Source: Acidithiobacillus sulfuriphilus (GTDB lineage: Bacteria > Pseudomonadota > Gammaproteobacteria > Acidithiobacillales > Acidithiobacillaceae). Taken from it: 56,474 bases of DNA. The stretch covers positions 1 to 56,474 of the forward strand of contig NZ_RIZI01000188.1 in assembly GCF_003721225.1 (NCBI RefSeq), read 5' to 3'. The notes under the pieces were generated by a model that saw only the letters and a program-made list of their open reading frames with translations, ran no database searches and was not told the origin of the DNA. Position numbers and translations under genes: made by a program. Positions 17,314 to 24,866 of the stretch are shown piece after piece. Position 1 is the stretch's first letter. Every line of letters begins with the position of its first letter.

Positions 17314-18542
17314 CCCCCTGGACCACCCCCGCCGATCTGCGCGCGCAGGTGCAAAAGCTCTGGGACAATGGGCGATTGCTGGCCGATCTCCTGCGCGAAG
17401 ACCGCCTTTTTCCTCTGCGCCTGACGCTCAAGGGGCCAAGCTCTGCCGACCTGTCGGAACGCTTCGACGCCGTCCGCACCTGGATCGGAAAGCTCCAGGA
17501 GGGTCAAAGGCACGGTTACCGCATCGCTTGGCGTGAAGTACGGCACCGCATCATCGGCAGCAATGCCCTACCCGAGACGGTATGGATCGACACCCTGGAA
17601 AATGCCCTGGGCCTGATCGGCAAGGGCCGGGAGGCAGAGCGTTTCCAGGGGCTGGTCACCCAGACGCGGCAGCGACAACCCCCATTGCTGGCCTGGCTTG
17701 GCAAACGGCCGCTCAAGGCCGTGGAACTTGCCCCGGACTGGTCGCGCCTGCTGGACATGGTTGCCTGGCTGCAGGCCCACCCGCGCCCCGCTGTCTACCT
17801 GCGGCAAGTGGACCTTCCCGGCATTCACAGCAAATTCATCGAAGCGCATCGCGGCGTGCTCTCCGAACTCCTCGATCTCGCCCTAACCAGGGACGCCATC
17901 GACTGCGCAGCCAGCGGCGCCGGCCAGTTCGCACAACGCTACGGCTTCCGCGACAAGCCGTTGCGCGTGCGCTTTCGCCTGCTCGACCCGTGTCGCAGCC
18001 TGCTGCCTACCGCCACCGACCAGGATCTCACCGTCACCCACGACACCTTTGCCCAACTCGATCCCAACGTGGCCCGGGTATTCATCACCGAGAACGAAAT
18101 CAATTTTCTCGCCTTTCCTCAGATGTCCGACAGTCTGGTCCTCTTCGGCGCCGGCTATGGCTTCGACATGCTCGCCCAGGCGGCTTGGCTGCAAACCAGA
18201 TCCATTCATTACTGGGGGGATATCGACACCCACGGCTTTGCCATTCTCGACCAACTGCGCGCGCACTTTGGCCATGCGCAGTCCTTCCTCATGGACCGCG
18301 CCACCCTCCTCGCCCACCGAGCGCAGTGGGGCAAGGAGCCGCAACCCCTACTGCGCGACCTGACCCGCCTCGGTCCCCAGGAACGCGCCCTCTTTGCTGA
18401 CCTGCGCGATCAGCGTCTGGGCCAAAAGATCCGCCTCGAACAAGAGCGGATCGGCTTTGCCTGGCTAGAACGGGCCTTGGACGGGATCCGGCCGGGCGGC
18501 CCGCAGGCCCCTGCCCTTCCAACATCCGTTTCGGGTTCATGA
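17310..18542 (+). CDS. jetD: Wadjet type I Toprim nuclease JetD (DUF3322/DUF2220)
   Basis: A 410-residue nuclease subunit that cleaves extruded circular DNA. The N-terminal DUF3322 region is followed by a Topo VI-like Toprim domain with E261 in FITENEINFL and the D304-x-D306 pair in YWGDIDTHGF, the metal-binding set needed for cleavage. Its ATG overlaps the jetC stop by four bases (ATGA), so translation is coupled. The C-terminus is complete and ends just before a cation-efflux gene fragment. Confidence 0.93.
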   Translation: MTPWTTPADLRAQVQKLWDNGRLLADLLREDRLFPLRLTLKGPSSADLSERFDAVRTWIGKLQEGQRHGYRIAWREVRHRIIGSNALPETVWIDTLENALGLIGKGREAERFQGLVTQTRQRQPPLLAWLGKRPLKAVELAPDWSRLLDMVAWLQAHPRPAVYLRQVDLPGIHSKFIEAHRGVLSELLDLALTRDAIDCAASGAGQFAQRYGFRDKPLRVRFRLLDPCRSLLPTATDQDLTVTHDTFAQLDPNVARVFITENEINFLAFPQMSDSLVLFGAGYGFDMLAQAAWLQTRSIHYWGDIDTHGFAILDQLRAHFGHAQSFLMDRATLLAHRAQWGKEPQPLLRDLTRLGPQERALFADLRDQRLGQKIRLEQERIGFAWLERALDGIRPGGPQAPALPTSVSGS

Positions 18543-18549
18543 CGCTGGC

Positions 18550-18669
18550 TTGCGCTGGGTGCATCTCCATGCCGATGCCGTGCACAGCATCTCCGACGTC
18601 CTCGGCGCCTTGCTCATCTTCGCCGCCATTCGCTTTTCCCGCCACCGCTCGGCCCGGTTTCCCTACGCT
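18550..18669 (+). pseudogene. fragment of a cation diffusion facilitator transporter
   Basis: About 40 codons translate as LRWVHLHADAVHSISDVLGA, then LLIFAAIRFSRHRSARFPYA. This is the conserved stretch around TM2 of CDF metal-efflux proteins, where the metal-binding HxxxD lies (here HADAVHSISD) and a loop ends in RFPYG. No upstream or downstream CDF part is present. It sits 8 bp after jetD, so the defense operon may have replaced or disrupted a CDF gene. Confidence 0.6.
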
Positions 18670-18705
18670 GCCGTCCCCCGCACCCCTGGAAGCGGCACGG
18701 TAGGT

Positions 18706-19476
18706 TCACGACCCGCCGCGGAAAAATACCGGCACATACTGCCAGGCAGCGCGGCGCAAGGCCTCCCGATGCACCGGCGTATCCGGATCCCAGCCTCCGA
18801 GAAGTGCCCAGAAACGCGGCCCATGATTCATTTCCCGCAAATGACAGAGCTCATGAAGCAGCACATGGCGCACCAAAGGCGCGGGCAGAAAGAGCAACTG
18901 GGCATTCAAACTGATACTGCGCTGGCTGGAGCAACTCCCCCAGCGGCTGCGCTGGTGGCGCAGGCTCACGTTACGATAGTGCAGGCCGGTTTCGGCGGCC
19001 AGGGTCGCCAGCAGGGGGAAGAGATGGCGCTCCCCCTCCTGCTTCAGCCAGCGCCGCAGCAGGAAACGGGGGGCATCCCTATCCTCCGGAGCATGGCTCA
19101 GGTACAGATGGCGGCTGGCCGGTGCCGCAGTCAGCCGGGCCGTATTCAGGGACGCAGACCGCATGTGCCGGATCGCCCAGACCTGACCGACGGCAGCGAG
19201 GGAGAGGCTGGCAGGGAGATCTTCCGGATCTGCCTCCGTTGCCGACAATTCCTGCGGCCGCTGCCCTTGCAGACGCTGCAGGTGCTTCTCTATCCACGCG
19301 GCACGGGCGGCCAGGGCCACCCCCACCTGCTCCGGCGGGTAATGGCTGGGGAGCACCACCACCACCCCATCCGCGGCGGAAATCTGGATGCGCAAATAGC
19401 GCGCCCGCGTCGAGACGCGCACCGCATAGGGCTGCACCTGCCCATGGGGAAGGACGAGGGGAGGGAAAAAGGCCAT
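18706..19476 (-). CDS. YgjP-like zinc metallopeptidase (SprT/M48-type, DUF45)
   Basis: A 256-residue protein with the zinc motif H208-ELC-H212 and a further H218 in LREMNHGPRFW, typical of the YgjP/SprT-like DUF45 family. The preceding SLRHQRSRWGSCSS block is also a family mark. The N-terminal half has the beta-rich pattern of these proteins (ARYLRIQISAADGVVVVLP). Substrates are unknown; some relatives act on protein-DNA crosslinks. It is divergent from the pcm-like gene with a ~150-bp gap that should hold both promoters. Confidence 0.85.
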   Translation of the reverse strand: MAFFPPLVLPHGQVQPYAVRVSTRARYLRIQISAADGVVVVLPSHYPPEQVGVALAARAAWIEKHLQRLQGQRPQELSATEADPEDLPASLSLAAVGQVWAIRHMRSASLNTARLTAAPASRHLYLSHAPEDRDAPRFLLRRWLKQEGERHLFPLLATLAAETGLHYRNVSLRHQRSRWGSCSSQRSISLNAQLLFLPAPLVRHVLLHELCHLREMNHGPRFWALLGGWDPDTPVHREALRRAAWQYVPVFFRGGS

Positions 19477-19626
19477 GGCCCAAAGTATAAACGCAAGCGC
19501 CTGGTCCAGTCATTGGACCCGCCACCCGAAAACGGCCGGATCGAGGCTTACGCCAGGCCCCGCCCGCGTTGACTTGCGCGGGCCCCCATGCCTAAATGGC
19601 GCTATCCCATTCATGCGTGGAAAACT

Positions 19627-20280
19627 ATGGATTTTGACGCCCTTCGCCGTACCATGATCGAATCCCAGATTCGCACTTGGGACGTCCTGGACCCCCGCGT
19701 CCTGGCCACCGTGGCCCAGGTCAAACGCGAGGACTTCGTGCCCACCGCCCTGCGCCATCTGGCCTTCGTGGACTTCAATATGCCCCTGGAGTACGGCGAG
19801 GTCATGTGGACACCCAAGATGGAAGCCCGCGTTTTGCAGGAACTGGATCTCCAGCCCCAGGACCGGGTACTCGAAGTGGGCACGGGCAGCGGCTATTTCA
19901 CCGCGCTGCTGGCCAAAATGGCGGGGATGGTGCATAGCGTCGAAGATCGGGCCGATCTCGCCCGCCCCGTGGAAGGCCGCCTGCAGGTCCATGGCATTCA
20001 CAATGCCCGGATCGCCGTGGGCGACGCCTCCGCCGGGTGGGCCCAACATGCCCCCTATGACGCCATCTGCCTGACCGGCTCCCTGCCCAACCTCCCCGAG
20101 GCATTCAAGGAGCAGTTGGCCGTGGGCGGGCGCCTCATTGCCATCCTCGGTGACGCGCCGGCCATGACGGTGCGGCGCATCGTGCAGATCCGCCCGGGAG
20201 CCTTTGAAACGAACGACCTCTTTGAAACGGAAATCCCTCCCCTGCGCCACCGGGCCGCGCCGCCCCCCTTCATCTTCTAA
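19627..20280 (+). CDS. protein-L-isoaspartate O-methyltransferase family protein
   Basis: A 217-residue SAM-dependent methyltransferase. The SAM-binding motif I VLEVGTGSGYFTALLA and the N-terminal pattern MIESQIRTWDVLD...VKREDFVP match the Pcm-type group found in Acidithiobacillus and neighbors, close to the ubiquinone/menaquinone-related branch rather than E. coli Pcm. The usual Pcm substrate motif is partly changed, so isoaspartate repair is not assured. I start at MDFDALRRT; an upstream in-frame ATG at 19588 has no Shine-Dalgarno. It precedes the isochorismatase-like gene by 9 bp. Confidence 0.8.
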   Translation: MDFDALRRTMIESQIRTWDVLDPRVLATVAQVKREDFVPTALRHLAFVDFNMPLEYGEVMWTPKMEARVLQELDLQPQDRVLEVGTGSGYFTALLAKMAGMVHSVEDRADLARPVEGRLQVHGIHNARIAVGDASAGWAQHAPYDAICLTGSLPNLPEAFKEQLAVGGRLIAILGDAPAMTVRRIVQIRPGAFETNDLFETEIPPLRHRAAPPPFIF

Positions 20281-20289
20281 AACGCGCCC

Positions 20290-20835
20290 ATGCTGCTCCA
20301 TGCCCAGACCAGCCTCCTGCTGCTGGTGGACCTGCAGGACAAGCTCCTGCAGACCCTGCCCCCGGCCCCGCGCAATGCCATGTTGGGGGTCATCCAGCGC
20401 CTCGCTCGCTGCAGCCAGATCCTCGCCATCCCCCAGTTGGCGACGGCCCAATATCCCCAAGGGCTCGGAGCGGTGCGGGAGGAGTTCCGGCAAAGCGCCG
20501 CCACAGTCCTGGAGAAAACCGCCTTCTCCTGCCATCGCGACCCCGCCATTCGCCAATGGCTGGAGCAGCATGCGGGACGGCGCCAGGTCGTCCTGGTGGG
20601 GGTGGAGGCGCACATCTGCATTTTACAGACCGCCCTGGATTTGCAGAGCCACGGCTGGTCGCCCGTGGTGGTGGAGGACGCCTGCGCCGCGCGGGATCCG
20701 GCCCATGGGGTCAATGCCATGATGCGCCTGCGCCAGGCCGGGGTCTGCATCGCCAATGGCGAATCCGTCCTCTACGAATGGCTGGGGGACGCCGCCCACC
20801 CTGCCTTCAAGACACTGGCACCCTTTCTGCGCTGA
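20290..20835 (+). CDS. isochorismatase-family cysteine hydrolase
   Basis: A 181-residue alpha/beta hydrolase of the isochorismatase/YcaC type. The catalytic triad is visible: D in LLLVDLQDKLL (residue 15), K in VLEKTAFSC, and C in VGVEAHICILQTAL. No partner gene indicates isochorismate use, so the substrate is unknown; nicotinamide-like amides are common for relatives. It lies 9 bp after the methyltransferase gene and 46 bp before the M61 peptidase, suggesting one transcript. Confidence 0.85.
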   Translation: MLLHAQTSLLLLVDLQDKLLQTLPPAPRNAMLGVIQRLARCSQILAIPQLATAQYPQGLGAVREEFRQSAATVLEKTAFSCHRDPAIRQWLEQHAGRRQVVLVGVEAHICILQTALDLQSHGWSPVVVEDACAARDPAHGVNAMMRLRQAGVCIANGESVLYEWLGDAAHPAFKTLAPFLR

Positions 20836-20881
20836 GCCGCGCCCCGGGCCCGGTCAAGCGCCTTGTTCAGAGGCCCATTCC

Positions 20882-22681
20882 ATGCTCCATTACCGCGTCA
20901 CCCTCCGCCCCCTGGCCCATTGCTTCGACATCGCCCTGGAGATAGCGGAGCCCGATCCCGATGGGCAGGTCCTCGCCCTGCCCGCCTGGGTACCCGGCAG
21001 CTACATGATCCGCGACCTTGCGCGCCACCTGGTCCAGATCAGCGCCGAAAGCCGGGGGCGGCCGCTGCCGGTGACCAAGTTCCGCAAAGACCACTGGCGG
21101 ATTGAGCCCAGCAGCGGCCCGCTACAGATCCAGTACCGCATTTTTGCCCTGGATGCCTCGGTGCGCACGGCCTATCTCGACGAGTCGGGCGGCTTCTTCA
21201 ATGGGCCCGCCCTCTTCCTACGGGTGGTCGGGCAGGAAGATCTGGCCCATGAGATGACCCTGATTGGCCCGGAAAGCTGGCAGGTGGCCACGGCCATGGC
21301 CGCCGTTGCCGCCGAGCCCTGGGGTTTCGGCCGCTATGGCGCCGCCGACTACGCCGAATTCATCGACCACCCGGTCATCCTGGGCCAACTCGCCTGCGTT
21401 CGCTTCCCCGTCCTGGAGCGCCCCCATAGTCTCGTTCTGCAGGGGCGGCATCATGCCGATCTTCTTCGCCTCGGGCGCGATCTGGAAACGCTCTGCACCT
21501 GGCAGAACCGCTTTTGGGAAGCAACCCCCTTCAACCATTACCTCTTTCTCTGCCAAGCCACGACAGACGGTTATGGCGGCCTGGAGCATCGCGCCTCCAG
21601 CGCCCTCATCTGCCAGCGCAACGACCTGCCCACGGCACTGCAAGGTTCGCCGGACGAAGGCTATTATCGCTTTCTGGGGCTGGCCAGCCACGAGTACTTC
21701 CATGCCTGGCTGGTCAAGGCCATCCGCCCAGCCGTCCTCGCCGCCAGCGACCTTTCCGCCGAGGCCCTGACCCGGGACCTCTGGGTCTTTGAAGGGATCA
21801 CCTCCTACTATGACGACCTGGCCCTGCTGCGCTGCGGGCTCCTGCCCGAAGAGCAGCATCTGCGCGGCCTGGGCCGGGAAATCACCCGCCTGCTGCGCAG
21901 CCCCGGCCGGCATCGGCAAAGTCTGGGCGCCTCCAGCCAGGACGCCTGGATCAAGCTCTATCATCCCGGCCCCAACACGCCCAATGCCGAAATCAGCTAT
22001 TACAATAAAGGGATGCTGGTGGCCCTCTGCCTCGATCTCCACCTGCGCCGCGCAAGTGCCGGGCAGTGCAGCCTGGACATGGTGCTCCATGCCTTGTGGC
22101 AAGCCCATGGGGTAACGCAACGCCCCTTGCCCGAAGGCGGCTTCCTGGCGGTGGCGGAAAAAGCCACGGAAATGGCATTGGAGGAAACGCTGCGGCCCTG
22201 GATCGAGGGCACCGGCGAACTACCCCTGGCCGAACTTCTGAGCGCCTTCGGCATCGCCCTGCGCCTGCGCAGCGCCGAGGGCCCCGAAGACCCGGGCGGT
22301 ACCCCTCCTGCCGGCCTGGCAGCGGCAGCGCGGCCCTGGCTGGGGGCCAGATGGAAGGCCGGAACGCTGGGCGCCGAGTTGGCCCACGTATGGACGGATG
22401 GCCCGGCGGAACGGGCGGGCCTGAGCCCCGGAGATCAAATCATTGCCCTGGACCATCTCCATTGCAATGACCGCAACCTGCAGGAGCGCCTCGCCGCATA
22501 TCCCCTGAACACCACGGTCGCCCTCCACTTTTTCCGCGGCGATCTGCTCCGCCAGACCGAACTGCTCCTCGGCAGCGCTCCCGAAGATACTGCCTACCTG
22601 GAAAAGCTGGATGGCCTCGACGCCGTGGTGGCGGAACGGCAAAAGCGCTGGCTTTACGGCGCCACCACCGGGAAGTCATAG
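20882..22681 (+). CDS. M61-family glycyl aminopeptidase with PDZ domain
   Basis: A 599-residue zinc peptidase. The N-terminal domain begins MLHYRVTLRPLAHCFDIALE and includes VPGSYMIRDLARH, a signature of M61 proteins. The zinc site is H270-EYF-H274 with a downstream glutamate at 304 in FEGITSYYDDL. A PDZ-like domain lies near residues 485-570 (GPAERAGLSPGDQIIALD). No signal peptide is seen, so it is probably cytoplasmic. The start was chosen at the family N-terminus; upstream codons lie within the preceding gene. Its last 28 bases overlap the end of ymdB, which runs the other way. Confidence 0.92.
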   Translation: MLHYRVTLRPLAHCFDIALEIAEPDPDGQVLALPAWVPGSYMIRDLARHLVQISAESRGRPLPVTKFRKDHWRIEPSSGPLQIQYRIFALDASVRTAYLDESGGFFNGPALFLRVVGQEDLAHEMTLIGPESWQVATAMAAVAAEPWGFGRYGAADYAEFIDHPVILGQLACVRFPVLERPHSLVLQGRHHADLLRLGRDLETLCTWQNRFWEATPFNHYLFLCQATTDGYGGLEHRASSALICQRNDLPTALQGSPDEGYYRFLGLASHEYFHAWLVKAIRPAVLAASDLSAEALTRDLWVFEGITSYYDDLALLRCGLLPEEQHLRGLGREITRLLRSPGRHRQSLGASSQDAWIKLYHPGPNTPNAEISYYNKGMLVALCLDLHLRRASAGQCSLDMVLHALWQAHGVTQRPLPEGGFLAVAEKATEMALEETLRPWIEGTGELPLAELLSAFGIALRLRSAEGPEDPGGTPPAGLAAAARPWLGARWKAGTLGAELAHVWTDGPAERAGLSPGDQIIALDHLHCNDRNLQERLAAYPLNTTVALHFFRGDLLRQTELLLGSAPEDTAYLEKLDGLDAVVAERQKRWLYGATTGKS

Positions 22682-23457
22682 CGCAGGCGGCGCAAGTCCC
22701 GGCATTGACCGGAGTCCGCATCCACTTGCAGCAAAAGCCCGCAAAAGGTGGCCACGCCATCCACCGCCTCCGCCCGGCCGGGGAGCGCGGTGATGAAGCG
22801 CCGCAAGGCCGCGTCCTTGTCCACACCGATGATGGAATCGTAGCAGCCGCACATGCCCGCGTCGCTCTGGTAGGCCGTGCCCCCCGGCAGGACCCGTTCA
22901 TCGGCCGTCGGCACATGGGTATGGGTACCCACGACGGCCGACACCCGCCCCGCCAGATGCCAGCCCATGGCATACTTCTCGCTGGTGGCCTCGGCATGAA
23001 AATCCACCAGTACCACCGGACAATCCGCCGGTCGTTGGGCGAGGGCCGCATCGGCTGCGCGAAAAGGGCAATCATAGACAGGATGCATGAACAGCCGGCC
23101 CATCAGATCCAGAACGCCCAAGCGCAAACCCGAAGCCGTTTCCACCACCACCCACCCGCTTCCCGGCGTCCCTGGCGGCGCATTGTAGGGACGGAGCAGG
23201 CGCCTTTCCCCGGCGATGTAATGGAGCGTTTCCCGCTGGTCCCAGACGTGATTGCCCGTGGTGATGACGTCCACGCCCCAGGAGAAAAACTCTGCGCAGA
23301 TGGCCGGCGTAATACCCTGACCACCGGCGGCATTTTCGCCGTTGACCACCACCGCATCCAGGGTGAGCTCCCCGCGCAGGCGCTCCAGCCCCTGCCGCAA
23401 GGCGCGACGCCCCACCGCAGCCATCACATCGCCGGCAAAAAGGATATTTACAGTCAT
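22654..23457 (-). CDS. ymdB: YmdB-family metallophosphoesterase
   Basis: A 267-residue calcineurin-like phosphoesterase of the TIGR00282/YmdB group, which hydrolyzes 2',3'-cyclic nucleotides in Bacillus. Metal-binding motifs are in order: FAGDVMAAVGR, VVNGENAAGG, TTGNHVWDQ, VDFHAEATSEK and GTHTHVPTAD. I start at MTVNILFAGD, where the ATG overlaps the ygfA stop by 4 bp. Codons upstream of this start lie inside ygfA. The 3' end runs 28 bp into the convergent M61 peptidase gene. Confidence 0.92.
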   Translation of the reverse strand: MTVNILFAGDVMAAVGRRALRQGLERLRGELTLDAVVVNGENAAGGQGITPAICAEFFSWGVDVITTGNHVWDQRETLHYIAGERRLLRPYNAPPGTPGSGWVVVETASGLRLGVLDLMGRLFMHPVYDCPFRAADAALAQRPADCPVVLVDFHAEATSEKYAMGWHLAGRVSAVVGTHTHVPTADERVLPGGTAYQSDAGMCGCYDSIIGVDKDAALRRFITALPGRAEAVDGVATFCGLLLQVDADSGQCRDLRRLRYDFPVVAP

Positions 23458-24044
23458 GATGTTACCGTAAAACAACCGGACTCCGTACACAAGGCGTGGA
23501 GCGGCACATCCCAGGGTTCCACCGGCAAAAGGGGCACTTCCTGGCAACTATAGGCCACTCCCACCAGGCGCGGCCGCTGCCAAGCCGTGCGGTGGTGCAG
23601 ATGGGCCAGACTGCGGTCATAAAAGCCGCCCCCCATTCCTAAGCGATGGCCGTGACGATCGAAACCCACCAAGGGCAGCAGCAGCAAGTCCAGCCGCCTG
23701 ACCGGGCGCTGGGCGCGGCGCTTCCCGCGCGGCTCGGGGATGGTAAAACGGTTCTTGCGCAATACGGACTTTGGGGAAAAGGGTGCAAAGCGCAGGCTCC
23801 GGGCAAAGGGCTTGACGAGCACCGGCAGATAAAAGCGTTTTTTTCGCGCCCCAGGCATCCGCATCAAGGGTAAGAGGCTGATTTCGCCATCCATCGGCCA
23901 GTAAATCCCGATGTCTCGGGCGCGCCGAAAATGCGGCAAACGGGACAATCGCTTTGCCAAGGCCAGGGCGGCATGGGCAGCAAGGGGAATGGAGATGGTC
24001 CGGCGTCGGGCGCGCAACGTGCGCCGTAAGGCGCTTTTCGTCAA
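23454..24044 (-). CDS. ygfA: 5-formyltetrahydrofolate cyclo-ligase
   Basis: Converts 5-formyl-THF to 5,10-methenyl-THF. About 196 residues with the ATP/substrate motif RLGMGGGFYDRSLA and the N-terminal SALRRTLRARRR. I choose a TTG start at 24044 because GGGAGG lies 7 bases upstream and homologs begin with K-x-x-LR; the longer frame to 24116 translates only 6S RNA sequence (MCGYPPEHQ...). The gene follows 6S RNA on the same strand, the classical ssrS-ygfA order of proteobacteria. In E. coli the two are co-transcribed, and the same is likely here. Confidence 0.9.
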   Translation of the reverse strand: MTKSALRRTLRARRRTISIPLAAHAALALAKRLSRLPHFRRARDIGIYWPMDGEISLLPLMRMPGARKKRFYLPVLVKPFARSLRFAPFSPKSVLRKNRFTIPEPRGKRRAQRPVRRLDLLLLPLVGFDRHGHRLGMGGGFYDRSLAHLHHRTAWQRPRLVGVAYSCQEVPLLPVEPWDVPLHALCTESGCFTVTS

Positions 24045-24047
24045 AGA

Positions 24048-24230
24048 GGTGCCTCCCGCCTGGGTCGTGCAGCCCGCTATCCCATGAACCTGATGTTCAG
24101 GTGGGTATCCACACACCGCTTTAGGCTACTCCGCGAGGGAGCGGCACACCGCGGTGATGACTGGGGATTCCCCGGATAGACAATGTTGGTTCAGGAATCA
24201 TCTCGGCCACTCGAGCCCCGCAGGAGGCAG
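24048..24230 (-). ncRNA. ssrS: 6S RNA (RNA polymerase regulator)
   Basis: About 183 nt with the 6S layout. The 5' arm TGCCTCCT (24229-24222) pairs with the 3' arm GGGAGGCA (24057-24050). The conserved 3' half includes CACCTGAAC...GGTTCATGGGATAGCGGGCTGC, closely like the E. coli sequence around its CCUUGAACC hairpin, and GTGCCGCTCCCTCGCGGAGTAGCC matches the E. coli GGUCCGUCCGAGAAGCC side. Position between zapA and ygfA is the standard location. 6S RNA binds sigma-70 holoenzyme in stationary phase. Exact ends are inferred from pairing. Confidence 0.88.
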
Positions 24231-24237
24231 ATTCAAA

Positions 24238-24525
24238 CTACCCTTCCGCCCGTGCCGTGTCAACCAGAACGCGGAGCCGTTTCTCCAGACCCGCCAAAGC
24301 CGTTTCCTGAGCCTGCAAAGACTGGCGCGCGCGCATCAGATCCGCCGCCAGGTTTACCGCCACCATCAGCACCGTACGCTCCTTGCTCGCGGCACGGCCA
24401 CGCGCCCGCACCGTCTCGATCTGCCCTTGCAGGAGGGTCACCGCCTCCTGTACCAGCCCCTGCTCTTCCACCGGGCAGGCGATCTGATAACTTTGACCCA
24501 GCAAGGTAATCGTCAGGTGTTCCAT
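24238..24525 (-). CDS. zapA: cell division protein ZapA
   Basis: A 95-residue FtsZ-bundling protein. It shows the ZapA N-terminal pattern MEHLTITLLGQSYQIACP, the middle RTVLMVAVNLAADLM, and a C-terminal coiled coil (ETALAGLEKRLRVLV). An ATG 24 bases upstream (24549) is also in frame and overlaps the zapB-like gene; I prefer the family start. It is followed directly by 6S RNA, as in other gammaproteobacteria. Confidence 0.92.
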   Translation of the reverse strand: MEHLTITLLGQSYQIACPVEEQGLVQEAVTLLQGQIETVRARGRAASKERTVLMVAVNLAADLMRARQSLQAQETALAGLEKRLRVLVDTARAEG

Positions 24526-24541
24526 TGCTTCGGCTGCGCTC

Positions 24542-24787
24542 CTATCCATGCTGCTCCCCGCCCTCCCAGCGTTCCACCTGCAGCAGGAGATCCGCCAAAC
24601 GCGTGCAAACCTGTTGCTGGCGATGACGCAACAATTCGTTTTCTTCTTCCAGAAGGCGCACCTGCCTTTGCAAGGCCTGGATGGTCCGGGTAACCTGTCC
24701 TTCTTTCCCCGCCTGGCGACGCAGCGTACGGTAATCCGTTATAATGCATTCCAGCTCGGCGAGCATGGGCTCGAAACGGGATTCCAT
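24542..24787 (-). CDS. small coiled-coil protein (TIGR02449/ZapB-like)
   Basis: About 81 residues, almost entirely heptad-patterned coiled coil (TIQALQRQVRLLEEENELL). It lies directly upstream of zapA, the place of the TIGR02449 family in many gammaproteobacteria; a ZapB-like role in Z-ring assembly is inferred from this. I start at MESRFEPMLAELE; the frame extends to 24850 but the added part is hydrophobic and atypical. It is divergent from mrdA. Confidence 0.75.
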   Translation of the reverse strand: MESRFEPMLAELECIITDYRTLRRQAGKEGQVTRTIQALQRQVRLLEEENELLRHRQQQVCTRLADLLLQVERWEGGEQHG

Positions 24788-24866
24788 CACCGCACCCCAG
24801 ATCATGTTGACGATATTCATGAGTGTACGAAGCACCCTGACCATTTGCAAACCAGGCCGCCCCTAG

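Noticed and set aside
24045..24116. N-terminal extension of ygfA to the first ATG
   Set aside because: These codons lie wholly within 6S RNA and do not resemble cyclo-ligase N-termini.
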